Shown piece by piece: positions 39,955 through 48,726 of a stretch of 64,000 nt of DNA. The DNA comes from a bacterium (GTDB lineage Bacteria > Pseudomonadota > Alphaproteobacteria > Rhizobiales > Aestuariivirgaceae). A program made the position numbers and the translations under genes. The DNA lies in contig JALHQC010000011.1 in the NCBI GenBank assembly GCA_022842165.1, positions 43,567-107,566 of the forward strand, in the 5' to 3' direction. The notes below the pieces were generated by a model. That model ran no database searches. It was not told the origin of the DNA and saw only the letters and a list, made by a program, of their open reading frames with translations. Every line of letters begins with the position of its first letter. The stretch's first letter is position 1.

Positions 39955-41709
39955 ATGGCGATACAGCTCGGAACTGCCGGACCTGACGAAGTTAGCGAAG
40001 TTTATCAAGCCAGCCGCAGCACCCTGATTGCGGCTGGCGTTTTCAGCTGCCTCGTCAATATCCTGATGCTGACCGGCCCGCTGTTCATGCTGCAGGTTTA
40101 CGACCGGGTGCTGGCTTCGGGCAGCGTGCCTACGCTGATCGCCCTGATCATTATCGTTGCCGTGCTTTATGGCTATTATGGATTTCTGGAATTCCTGCGT
40201 TCGCGCCTGATGGTGCGGCTGGGACGGAAGGTGGAAGAAAAGCTGCGGGGCAGGGTTTTCGACGCCGTGACGACACATGCCCTGAGAAAGACGCCGGGCA
40301 TCGGCTCGCAGCCGCTGAATGATCTGGCGACAGTGCGCCAGTATCTTTCGAGCCAGGGGCCCTTCGCGTTCTTCGACATGCCCTGGATGCCGTTCTACCT
40401 TGGCATCATCTTCCTCATGCACTGGATGCTTGGCGTAGCCGCGCTGGCAGCCGCGGTCGTGATCTTCGTGCTTGCGGTATTCTCCGAACGCGCCACGCGC
40501 GGCCCCGTGCAGGAGGCGACCAAGGCGACCGTCAAGGCCGCGGTCATGACCGATGAAGGCAGGCGCAATTCCGAGGCGCTGTTCTCGCTGGGGATGGTCG
40601 GCACCATGCGGGACCGGTGGATTGCCATCCAGCAGACGGCGCTCGACCATCAGACCATTGCGAACGACGCGGGCGGTATGCTGGGTGCCGCCTCGCGCGT
40701 GCTCCGCCTGTTCGTGCAGTCGGGTATTCTGGCACTGGGTGCCTATCTCGCCATTCTGGGCGAAATCACGCCGGGCGCCATGATCGCGGCTTCGATCATC
40801 ATGTCGCGCGCGCTTGCACCCGTCGAGCAGGCCGTTGCCAACTGGCAGCAGTTCCTCGGCTTCCGCAAGGCCCGCGAACGTCTCGCCCAGGTTCTGAAGA
40901 CCATACCGCGCGACCGGCAACTGATGAAGCTGCCGCCGCCGCAGGGCCGCTTGAGCGTCGAGAACCTGATCGTACAAATTCAGGGCGTGGAGAAGCCGCT
41001 GCTGCAGGGTGTCAGCTTCACCGTCGAGCCCGGCGAGGGGATCGGCGTCATCGGCCCCACGGGTGCCGGCAAATCGACACTGGCCCGCGCCCTTGTGGGC
41101 ATCATCCAGCCGACGCGCGGCCACATCCGACTTGATGGCGCAACGCTCGATCAGCGCGAACCAGACGAGCTTGGCGCCATGATCGGCTACCTGCCGCAGG
41201 ACGTGCAATTGTTCGACGGTTCCGCCGCCCAGAACATCTCGCGCTTCCAGCCCGATGCCGATCCCGATGCAATCGTCAGGGCGGCCAAGCTCGCCAACGT
41301 GCACGATCTCATCATGCGGTTGCCCGATGGCTACAACACGCCGCTGGGCGAGAACGGGGCCAGGCTGTCCACCGGCCAGCGCCAGCGCGTAGCGCTTGCC
41401 CGAGCGCTGTTCGGCGAACCGAAACTCATGGTGCTCGACGAACCCAATTCAGCCCTTGACGCCGAGGGCGAAGCCGCCCTGGACTTCGCCATCCGCCAGG
41501 CCATGCAGCGCGGCGCCGCGGTGGTGGTCATCGCCCACCGTCCCAGCGCCCTTGCCGCCATCCCGAAGATGCTGGTTCTGGCGGACGGCAAAATGGCCGC
41601 CATGGGTCCCCGCGAGGAAATCATGCGGAAGGTCATGGTGCGCCCGACCACGGCCCAGGGTAACGTCGAGCGTATTTCCGCGGTGGCACAGGGCGAGGCG
41701 AACGGCTGA
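39955..41709 (+). CDS. Type I secretion ABC transporter permease/ATPase (PrtD/HlyB-like)
   Basis: The 584-residue protein has an N-terminal membrane domain (GVFSCLVNILMLTGPLFMLQVYDRVLASGSVPTL is the hallmark of the PrtD family). Its C-terminal ATPase has Walker A GPTGAGKST near residue 367, a variant signature LSTGQRQR in place of LSGGQ, Walker B LMVLDEPNSALD and the H-loop IAHRPS. No N-terminal C39-like domain is present, so substrates should be unprocessed proteins with C-terminal signals. A GTG at 39913 would add 14 residues. The next gene encodes its adaptor, with a one-base overlap. Confidence 0.93.
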   Translation: MAIQLGTAGPDEVSEVYQASRSTLIAAGVFSCLVNILMLTGPLFMLQVYDRVLASGSVPTLIALIIIVAVLYGYYGFLEFLRSRLMVRLGRKVEEKLRGRVFDAVTTHALRKTPGIGSQPLNDLATVRQYLSSQGPFAFFDMPWMPFYLGIIFLMHWMLGVAALAAAVVIFVLAVFSERATRGPVQEATKATVKAAVMTDEGRRNSEALFSLGMVGTMRDRWIAIQQTALDHQTIANDAGGMLGAASRVLRLFVQSGILALGAYLAILGEITPGAMIAASIIMSRALAPVEQAVANWQQFLGFRKARERLAQVLKTIPRDRQLMKLPPPQGRLSVENLIVQIQGVEKPLLQGVSFTVEPGEGIGVIGPTGAGKSTLARALVGIIQPTRGHIRLDGATLDQREPDELGAMIGYLPQDVQLFDGSAAQNISRFQPDADPDAIVRAAKLANVHDLIMRLPDGYNTPLGENGARLSTGQRQRVALARALFGEPKLMVLDEPNSALDAEGEAALDFAIRQAMQRGAAVVVIAHRPSALAAIPKMLVLADGKMAAMGPREEIMRKVMVRPTTAQGNVERISAVAQGEANG

Positions 41710-43010
41710 TGAAAATCTATTCCACGGACCGCTCGCTCCGCCGCCTGCAGATTGCCGGCTACATCTCGATCTTCGCGATCATCGGCATCGGCGGCGCCTG
41801 GTCAGTGTTGACCAATTTGAACGGCGCCGTGATCGCGCCGGCAACGATCGTCGCCGAGAGCAACGCCAAGCGCGTCCAGCACAAGGACGGCGGCATTGTC
41901 CACAAGATACTGGTGCGTGATGGCGACCGCGTGACAGCTGGCCAGAACCTGATCGAACTCGACGACACCGATACACGTTCGGAACTGGGTATTCTCGATG
42001 CGCTGCTGGTCGAGGAACTTGCCAAGCGGGCTCGCCTCGAAGCCCAGCGCGACGACAGCGCCACGGTGTATTTCTCGGCCGAGCTCGAGGAACGCCGTTC
42101 AGACCCCGCCGTCGAGAAGGTCATGACCGGGCAAGCGAAGCTTCACGCGGCAAGGCTCGCTGCCATCAAGGGCAAGATCGAGCAGCTCAATCAGCAGATC
42201 GGGCAGATTGCCGAGCAGATCGAGGGCATCACCGCCCAGATCGAAGCCAAGGAACGCCAGATCGTATTGATCAAGAGCGAACTCGTCGATCTCCGGAGCC
42301 TGTTGGAAAAGGGCCTGACGCCCAATACGCGCGTCCTCGCGATGGATCGCGAGCAGGCCAGGCTCGAAGGTGAGCGCGGCGAACTGATCGGCCAGCGCGC
42401 AGCCGCCAAGAGCAAGAGCGGCGAAATCCAGCTGCAGATCCTGCAGATCCGCGAAGAGGTCCTGTCGCAGGCACTCCTCGAACTGCGCGACGCCGAAGGC
42501 CGCATCGCGGAACTGACCGAACGCCGTCTCGCTGCCAAGGCAAGACTGGCGCGCATGGTCATCAAGGCGCCGATCACCGGCTCGGTCTATCAGCTGATGG
42601 TGCACACGGAAGGCGGAGTCATCACGCCCGCCGAACCCTTGATGATGATCGCGCCCGAAGCGGATGAGCTCGTCCTTCAGGCCCAGATCAATCCGCAGAA
42701 TATCGAACAGATATCCGAAGGCCAGAAGGCTCAGGTGCGCTTTGCATCGTTCAATTCCCGCACCACGCCCGAGCTTTGGGCGGAAGTGTTCAGCGTCTCT
42801 GCCGATACGACGCGCATCAATGCCGAGACACCACCTTTCTACGCCATCAGGCTGCGCATCTCGAAGGGAGAGCTGGCCCGCCTCGAAGGCAAGCAGCTGA
42901 AACCCGGCATGCCTGCCGAGGCCTTCATCCAGACCGACGCACGCTCGCCATTGTCCTATCTCCTGAAGCCACTCCGCGACCAGATCGAACACGCCTGGCG
43001 TGAAAGGTAA
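41709..43010 (+). CDS. Type I secretion membrane fusion protein (HlyD/PrtE-like)
   Basis: The 433-residue protein has one N-terminal membrane helix (AGYISIFAIIGIGGAWSVLTN). A barrel/lipoyl segment (KRVQHKDGGIVHKILVRDGDRVTAGQNLIELDDTDTRSEL), a long coiled coil (about 130-285, rich in Gln, Glu and Ile) and the HlyD closing domain (KAPITGSVYQLMVHTEGGVITPAEPLMMIAPE) follow. It links the ABC exporter to a TolC-type outer-membrane channel, which is not encoded nearby. It is coupled to the ATPase gene by a one-base overlap. Confidence 0.94.
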   Translation: MKIYSTDRSLRRLQIAGYISIFAIIGIGGAWSVLTNLNGAVIAPATIVAESNAKRVQHKDGGIVHKILVRDGDRVTAGQNLIELDDTDTRSELGILDALLVEELAKRARLEAQRDDSATVYFSAELEERRSDPAVEKVMTGQAKLHAARLAAIKGKIEQLNQQIGQIAEQIEGITAQIEAKERQIVLIKSELVDLRSLLEKGLTPNTRVLAMDREQARLEGERGELIGQRAAAKSKSGEIQLQILQIREEVLSQALLELRDAEGRIAELTERRLAAKARLARMVIKAPITGSVYQLMVHTEGGVITPAEPLMMIAPEADELVLQAQINPQNIEQISEGQKAQVRFASFNSRTTPELWAEVFSVSADTTRINAETPPFYAIRLRISKGELARLEGKQLKPGMPAEAFIQTDARSPLSYLLKPLRDQIEHAWRER

Positions 43011-43074
43011 GCGCGAAGCTTTTGCTTGCCTGAGGCTGCGAAGCGGGCATTCTGCGCTCTGATTCCGCCGACGA

Positions 43075-43644
43075 ATGGACAGAGCGATGCCGACTTCCCC
43101 AAAAATGGCCCGGGCCAGGGCAGGGCGAAAACCCGCAGCACACAACACGGTTGTTGACCCCGCCAATTATGTGCCGCCGCCACGCTTGCTGGCGAGCATC
43201 ATCCGCAAGTCGACGGACGCGCTGGGCAACCCCATCGTGGAGGTGCCGGCAGAGGCTTTCGCGAAGCTTCTGGAAGCCGCGCTCGCCGCCGGTTTCAATG
43301 AAGCGACCTACCTCGCGCGGCATCATGATGTGGATGCGGGCGTTGCTTCCGGTGCAATTCCCTCCGGCCTCCGGCATTTCGCAAGTCACGGCTTCCTCGA
43401 AGGCCGGGCGCCCCTCAGTTGCGCGGTCGACGCCGGCTGGTACCTGCAAACCTACCCTGATGTCGAAGCGGCGGTTGCGGCCGGCGACGTCAGCGATGCC
43501 GCTGACCATTTCGAGTTGTTTGGTTATGCCGAAGGCCGCGTGCCCGCTCCCGTGTTCCAGCAGACGGTGGCGGACTGGCACCGGCTGGCTGCAAATGCCG
43601 AGCGCGATTCCCGCGCTGCGGCACGGCGCAAGACCAAGACGTAG
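43075..43644 (+). CDS. Small protein with two YPDV-type repeats, next to type I secretion genes
   Basis: The 189-residue protein contains two copies of a 34-residue repeat at about 79-112 and 123-156. Both follow YL-x-x-[HY]-x-D-V-[DE]-x-x-V-x-x-G followed by HF-x-x-[HF]-G-[FY]-x-E-G-R, which is the pattern seen in glycosyltransferase-associated and calcium-type proteins of rhizobia. There is no signal peptide or membrane helix. It lies 64 bases after the secretion adaptor on the same strand and could be a substrate or cytoplasmic partner of that exporter. Function is unassigned. Confidence 0.65.
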   Translation: MDRAMPTSPKMARARAGRKPAAHNTVVDPANYVPPPRLLASIIRKSTDALGNPIVEVPAEAFAKLLEAALAAGFNEATYLARHHDVDAGVASGAIPSGLRHFASHGFLEGRAPLSCAVDAGWYLQTYPDVEAAVAAGDVSDAADHFELFGYAEGRVPAPVFQQTVADWHRLAANAERDSRAAARRKTKT

Positions 43645-43659
43645 CTTCCGGCAGGCGGT

Positions 43660-44850
43660 TTACCTGCAACTTACCGGCGCGGGCCGTCCCTTGAACCGGT
43701 CGTTGATCCAGCCGACCGCGGGGCCGATGCTCGCCTTGGCAACGCCGCCATGGCCCTTGGCCCTGAAGGTTTCATACTTGATCCGCGCGCCATTCCGGCA
43801 TGCGGCCCTCACAAACTGCTGGGTCACCGGCGGCAGCACCAGTGCATCGCTTTCCCCCTGCAGCACAAGCGCAGGAACGGCTGCAGAAAACGCAAAGAGC
43901 GAGTTGTCGACAACGGCATCCCGCCAACCGGGTGTTTTCAGCGGATTTCGAACGAGAAATGTGCCGGGAAGCATTTTTTGGGCTTTCAGAGTGTCGAGTG
44001 CGCCTGCGAAATCGTCGATGCAATTGCTGTTGATGCCGTTGATGATGCTCACTGATTGCCGGTCGACGAGCGCTTCCATCGCAAACCCGTATTTGGCTGT
44101 CCACGAACCTATCGTGAAACTCGACAGAATGCGGCCTTCGAGGCTGTTGAGATTGGCCATGAGAAGCCGGGAGAGATCGGTGGGCGGTGCGGCAGCGGCA
44201 ACGCCCACTGGTTGAAGTTCAGGCGCATATCTGGCGCTGATCATCGCCGAGAACAGTGCCGCGTGGGCGCCTTGCGAGTAGCCCCACAAGGCGTAGCGCC
44301 TGCCGCCGCCAACGCCTGGTATCTGTCTCAATGCCCGGACGGAATCGACGACGGCGCGCGCCTGACCGAGGCCTACCAGATAGCCGATCGGGCCATAGGT
44401 ACCGAGGCCAGGATAATCCGTGGCGACGACCAGATGCCCGCTTGCAACCAATTCGTTCAGTCCGAGGATCGAGGCCGTCGGGCGCTTCCGCGCGGACGGC
44501 GCGCAATGCCGCGCGACGCCGACAGTAGGGTGCGCATAGGCGACGATCGTGCGCTCCTGCGGAAGTTTCGCCGCTGAATCGGGGAGGACGGCCACACCGG
44601 AACCCAGCAGGGGGCGGCCGCGGTAGTCACGCGTGGCGTAAAGAATGCGCCACGCCTTGGCGCGATAGAAAGCGGGAAGCCTCAGACTCTCGTACTTGAT
44701 CAGGGTTCCGGGCGGTAGCTCCGCCTGGCGCGCTGTGCCCTCGTAGAATGCCGACCACGTGGGTTTCGCGTCCGATACGGTAGCGAAAGACACGAGAATG
44801 CTCCACGTCAAAGTGGCCAGTATCGGCAGGACGGCTGACCGGAAAGGCAT
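43660..44850 (-). CDS. Secreted lipase/esterase (secretory lipase family)
   Basis: The 396-residue protein has a signal peptide (AVLPILATLTWSILVSFATVSDA). An alpha/beta-hydrolase of the secretory lipase (LIP) type follows, with early ARQAELPPGTLIKYESL, TIVAYAHPTVGVARHCAPS, nucleophile serine in LWGYSQGAHAALFSA, an acid in VLQGESDALVLP and a late histidine in FRAKGHGGVAKAS. Such enzymes cleave acylglycerols or other esters outside the cytoplasm. It ends 15 bases from the repeat protein gene and stands alone on its strand. Confidence 0.85.
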   Translation of the reverse strand: MPFRSAVLPILATLTWSILVSFATVSDAKPTWSAFYEGTARQAELPPGTLIKYESLRLPAFYRAKAWRILYATRDYRGRPLLGSGVAVLPDSAAKLPQERTIVAYAHPTVGVARHCAPSARKRPTASILGLNELVASGHLVVATDYPGLGTYGPIGYLVGLGQARAVVDSVRALRQIPGVGGGRRYALWGYSQGAHAALFSAMISARYAPELQPVGVAAAAPPTDLSRLLMANLNSLEGRILSSFTIGSWTAKYGFAMEALVDRQSVSIINGINSNCIDDFAGALDTLKAQKMLPGTFLVRNPLKTPGWRDAVVDNSLFAFSAAVPALVLQGESDALVLPPVTQQFVRAACRNGARIKYETFRAKGHGGVAKASIGPAVGWINDRFKGRPAPVSCR

Positions 44851-45012
44851 GATGGGGAGGTCCGTTTCTGAGGATCGGGGGCGAGGGTTGATGGGAAACT
44901 AGACGTTGTCTTGCAGTCCTGTCAAAGCGGCCATGCTTTCTCGCATGCGAGCCTGTTCCTGTTCGTCCGGATTGCTCTATGGTGAAGGTCCAATTCACAT
45001 GGATGGCGGGCG

Positions 45013-45903
45013 ATGTGGCGAGAGATTGAACCTGATGACCGTATCACCGTGGAAGTCGACGGCTACAAATTGGCAGCCTACAGCTTCGGCAGCGGCAAGG
45101 ACGTGCTGTTCTGCGTGAACGGCGGACCGGGCCTGCCGTGCGACTATCTGCGCGAGGCGCACTCCTGCCTTGTCGACCAGGGCTTCAGGGTTGTCGCTTT
45201 CGATCAATTGGGATGCGGCGCGTCCGACAGGCCGACCGACCCATCGCTCTGGACGCTTGAGCGTTATGTCCGCGAGACGGAAACCGTAAGAAAGGCTCTT
45301 GGCCTCGGGCGCGTCCACATGCTTGGCCATTCCTGGGGCGGCTGGCAGGCCATCGAATACGCCTTGACCTATCCCGGCGCGCTGGCCACGCTGATCCTGA
45401 GCAGCACGGTGGCGGACATGCCGCAGCTGCGCGCGGAACTCGCAAGGCTGAAGGCCGCTCTCGGCCCCGAGGCCACGGCCATGATGGATGGGCACGAGGC
45501 GGCAGGCCGGTTCGATCACCCGGAATATGTTGCCGCCATCACGCTTCTCAATTACCGCCATGTCTGCCGGCTTCTCGACACGCCGGCGCCTGTTCAGCGT
45601 TCGCTGGGCGACTGGAACATGGCGCCTTACAACGCCATCCAGGGTCCGAATGAATTTCTCTACATCGGCAATATTCGGCATTGGAGCAGGCTTGATCAGC
45701 TCCACCGGATCAGCGTTCCGACCATGATCACCGTCGGCAAGTACGACGAGCAGACACCCGCCTGCGCGCTGGAAATGAAACTCCGCCTGCCGGATGCCGA
45801 GCTGCATGTTTTCCCGAACAGCAGCCATGTGCCGTTCTACGAAGACCCCGAACTCTACTACCCCGTTCTTGAGGCTTTCCTGTCCCGGAACAGGATCGGC
45901 TAG
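45013..45903 (+). CDS. Proline iminopeptidase-like alpha/beta hydrolase (S33)
   Basis: The 296-residue cytoplasmic hydrolase has the oxyanion-hole motif VNGGPGLPCDY, FDQLGCGASDRP and the nucleophile elbow MLGHSWGGWQAIEYAL. The distal acid VGKYDEQTP and histidine NSSHVPFYEDPE complete the catalytic set. NGGPG and GHSWGG together are typical of proline iminopeptidase, tricorn-type aminopeptidase and some amide hydrolases. It is on the same strand as the ABC importer 1.1 kb downstream, but dapF lies between them on the other strand. Confidence 0.87.
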   Translation: MWREIEPDDRITVEVDGYKLAAYSFGSGKDVLFCVNGGPGLPCDYLREAHSCLVDQGFRVVAFDQLGCGASDRPTDPSLWTLERYVRETETVRKALGLGRVHMLGHSWGGWQAIEYALTYPGALATLILSSTVADMPQLRAELARLKAALGPEATAMMDGHEAAGRFDHPEYVAAITLLNYRHVCRLLDTPAPVQRSLGDWNMAPYNAIQGPNEFLYIGNIRHWSRLDQLHRISVPTMITVGKYDEQTPACALEMKLRLPDAELHVFPNSSHVPFYEDPELYYPVLEAFLSRNRIG

Positions 45904-45941
45904 CCATATGCCTCCACGCGAACAAGCGTGACAAATCGCTC

Positions 45942-46766
45942 CTACACGTAGCCCAGGCAACAGAAGGCAACAGGACCCGTCATCTCGGCCCGATGCCCGT
46001 CGAGCAGCCGGATGCGCAGCGGGCCGCCCGGCAAATGCACGGTGACCGTGTCCGCGGTGACGAGCCCTCTCAGCCGGGCCGCGTAGGCGGCAACGCAGGC
46101 CCCGGTTCCGCAGGCCTCCGTCAGCATGCCGGGACGCTCCCAGACGGCGAGCCGCAGCGTGGCGGAGTCGACTTTCTGGGCGACGCCGACATTGACGCCT
46201 TCTGGAAACAGGGGATCGTTCTGGACCGCGGGCGCGAAAGCCGGAATGTCGACGGCATCGAAGTCGTCCACGAAGAACACCGCGTGCGGGTTGCCGATGT
46301 GAAGCGCGAGCCCGTCGCGCAGGGGCCCGCTTGCGAGCGGCAAGTGGGCGGTGTCGCAAACCTTCGCCATGGGTATCAGCCGCCAGTCCATGCTGATCGG
46401 CCCCAGGATCACGCTGACATTGCCGCCGCCCGCATTGCTGCAGGAGAGCAGCCCGCCGCGGGTTTCGAGCACAATGTTTTCGCGGCCCGACTCTTCGAAA
46501 AGCAGATAGGCCAGACAGCGCGTGGCATTGCCGCAGGCGCCGGCTTCCCGTCCGTCGATATTGAAGAAGCGCATGGCCGCATAGGCGCCTGCCGCCTGTG
46601 CCGCGGGCGAGGGGGGCTCAACCGTTACCACCTGTTCGGCGCCAACGCCCTCGTGAACATCGCAGATCCGGGTAACTTCCGACGGCGAAACAGTGTTCGC
46701 GCGGGTTCTCTGATCAATGAAGACGAAATGATTACGCAGGCCGTGCATCTTGACGAAGGGACGCAT
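45942..46766 (-). CDS. dapF: Diaminopimelate epimerase
   Basis: It interconverts LL- and meso-diaminopimelate for lysine and peptidoglycan. The 274-residue protein retains both catalytic cysteine motifs, GREAGACGNATRC and EACGTGAC, in two mirror-like domains. The usual N-terminal MxGxGNDF is MHGLRNHF here, keeping the substrate-binding asparagine but changing its neighbours. The start at 46766 (MRPFVKMHGL) gives the normal length; the frame stays open to 46913 with GTG and an internal ATG at 46817, so an N-terminal extension of up to 49 residues is possible. Confidence 0.88.
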   Translation of the reverse strand: MRPFVKMHGLRNHFVFIDQRTRANTVSPSEVTRICDVHEGVGAEQVVTVEPPSPAAQAAGAYAAMRFFNIDGREAGACGNATRCLAYLLFEESGRENIVLETRGGLLSCSNAGGGNVSVILGPISMDWRLIPMAKVCDTAHLPLASGPLRDGLALHIGNPHAVFFVDDFDAVDIPAFAPAVQNDPLFPEGVNVGVAQKVDSATLRLAVWERPGMLTEACGTGACVAAYAARLRGLVTADTVTVHLPGGPLRIRLLDGHRAEMTGPVAFCCLGYV

Positions 46767-47015
46767 CGCAGGCAGCCCGGCGGGCACTGGGTCAGACAGA
46801 AACGCAGCAAGCTTCATCGCATCAGCAGATGGAGCACCGGCTGGCTTGTCAACGTCCAGAACGGCATGGGTGGGTTGTGCGTTGCAATCACGTTGGCCTC
46901 CGGAGGTTGACACTTCGACCGAAAAAACCCAGCATCTACAAAATGGTGAGCACGTGACGATCCTGACCGTGAGGCACGCTCCGGCATACCGGCTACCACT
47001 GGCTGGAATTTGCAG

Positions 47016-47897
47016 ATGAGCGCGGCCCTTCAGTCCGCCGCCGACCGGCGCAGACCCTGGCTGCTACTGGCGCCGGCCCTGCTGACGCTTGCCGTGCTGA
47101 TGATCCTGCCGATATTCATCATGCTGATCTTCTCGTTCTACGAGTTCGTGACGGCGGGTGTTGAAAATGAAATCTACACGACCGCCAACTGGCGCGAATT
47201 CCTGACTGACAGCTTCTATCACATGTTCTTGTGGAAGACGGTGCGCGTCGCGGCCATCACCGCGATTCTCTGCGCGCTGCTGGGTTACCCGCCGGCCTAT
47301 TTCATCGCCATGACCCGCTACAAGCACAAGTGGATGCTGCTCCTGCTGCTGATCGTGCCTTTCTGGATCAGCTTCACCATCCGGACTTTCTCCTGGATCC
47401 ACATCCTGGGAGAACAGGGTGTGGTGAATGTCATGCTGATCAAGGCGGGGATCATCACGGAACCGCTGCGGATGCTCTATACCGAGGGCGCCGTGATCAT
47501 GGGCATGATCCACTTCCTGCTGCCCTACATGATCCTCAACGTCTATGTCAGCATCGAAGGCATCGACCGCAACCTCATTTCGGCGGCCCGCACCCTGGGC
47601 TGCACGGCGTGGCAGGCCTTTTATGAAGTCGTGTTGCCGCTGTCGCTGCCCGGCCTCATGGCAGGGCTGCTGCTGTGTTTTGTTCTCGCCGCAGGAAGCT
47701 ACGTCACGCCCGAAATCCTTGGCTCGACGCGCGACGCGCTGTTCGGGAATGTCATCTTCGACACCATCATGGGGCAGCTCAACTGGCCGATGGGATCGAC
47801 CCTGTCGCTGGTGCTGCTGGTGATGCTCGGCATCGTCGCGGCGATCTACAGCCGCTACATGGGGCTGTCGCGCGTGTTCAAGGGACTGAGCTCATGA
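47016..47897 (+). CDS. ABC transporter permease, polyamine type (PotB-like)
   Basis: The 293-residue inner-membrane protein has about six helices. It carries the permease signature near SAARTLGCTAWQAFYEVVLPLSLPGLMAGLLLCF, the EAA loop that contacts the ATPase. The N-terminal region (LLLAPALLTLAVLMILPIFIMLIFSFYEF) matches PotB/PotH proteins for spermidine and putrescine. ATG 47016 was preferred to TTG 47010. The following permease overlaps by four bases. The complete set of four genes (permease, permease, binding protein, ATPase) forms one operon. Confidence 0.92.
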   Translation: MSAALQSAADRRRPWLLLAPALLTLAVLMILPIFIMLIFSFYEFVTAGVENEIYTTANWREFLTDSFYHMFLWKTVRVAAITAILCALLGYPPAYFIAMTRYKHKWMLLLLLIVPFWISFTIRTFSWIHILGEQGVVNVMLIKAGIITEPLRMLYTEGAVIMGMIHFLLPYMILNVYVSIEGIDRNLISAARTLGCTAWQAFYEVVLPLSLPGLMAGLLLCFVLAAGSYVTPEILGSTRDALFGNVIFDTIMGQLNWPMGSTLSLVLLVMLGIVAAIYSRYMGLSRVFKGLSS

Positions 47898-48706
47898 GCG
47901 GCGCGGCGGCCGAAAATCGCGGGCTGGGATGGCGTGCGGTGCAAGTGGTAACCGTGCTCGTCTACATTTTCATGTTCGCGCCAATCATGGTTGTCGTGGT
48001 GCTGTCGTTCAACGACTCGCAGTTCGGCGGCTTCCCGATGACCGGGTTCAGCTTCCGCTGGTACTACAAGCTTTTGGAAAACGAATCCGTTCTCCGCGCC
48101 TTCCAGACGTCGATCTGGGTGGCCATCGTCACCTCGGTGATCTGCTCTGTCCTAGGCGTTCTCGGCGCATTGGCGCTGGTGCGCTACGAGTTCCCCGGAA
48201 AGGAGTGGGTAAACACCATTCTCATCGCGCCGGCGCTGGTTCCGGAAACGGTGCTGGGCGTCGGTTTGCTGCTGCTGATGCGCTGGGCGCACCAGCCGCG
48301 CACCCTGTGGGTGCTGGTGCTGGGCCACATCATGCTGGCGCTGCCCTATGTGGTGCTGGTCGTCCAGGCGAGGCTCATCGGCATAAAGCGCGTCTATGAG
48401 GAAGCGGCCATGTCGCTCGGCGCCAACCGCTTTCACACCTTCCGCGAAATCACCTTGCCACTGTTGATGCCGGCGATCGTCGCCAGCCTGCTGCTGGTCT
48501 TCACGATTTCCTTCGACAATATCACGGCCAGCATGTTCTGGCGCCCGTCCGGCGTCGAAACCATGCCGACGCAGATCCTCTCGATGCTCAAAGTCTCCAT
48601 CAGCCCGGAAATCAACGCACTGGGCACCTTGATGATTATCGTAACCGTGGGGCTGCCGCTGATCGGTGGCGGGCTCGCCCGCTATCTGGCGCGCAGCGTG
48701 CGTTGA
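47894..48706 (+). CDS. ABC transporter permease, polyamine type (PotC-like)
   Basis: The 270-residue second permease has about six helices and the EAA loop EEAAMSLGANRFHTFREITLPLLMPAIVASLLLVFTISFDN, closest to PotC/PotI. The N-terminal stretch FAPIMVVVVLSFNDSQFGGFPMTGFSFRWYYKL is also typical of that family. Start ATG 47894 overlaps the first permease stop in an ATGA arrangement. It forms the heterodimeric channel with the PotB-like protein. Confidence 0.92.
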   Translation: MSGAAAENRGLGWRAVQVVTVLVYIFMFAPIMVVVVLSFNDSQFGGFPMTGFSFRWYYKLLENESVLRAFQTSIWVAIVTSVICSVLGVLGALALVRYEFPGKEWVNTILIAPALVPETVLGVGLLLLMRWAHQPRTLWVLVLGHIMLALPYVVLVVQARLIGIKRVYEEAAMSLGANRFHTFREITLPLLMPAIVASLLLVFTISFDNITASMFWRPSGVETMPTQILSMLKVSISPEINALGTLMIIVTVGLPLIGGGLARYLARSVR

Positions 48707-48726
48707 CCCACAACAGGGAGAAGACC

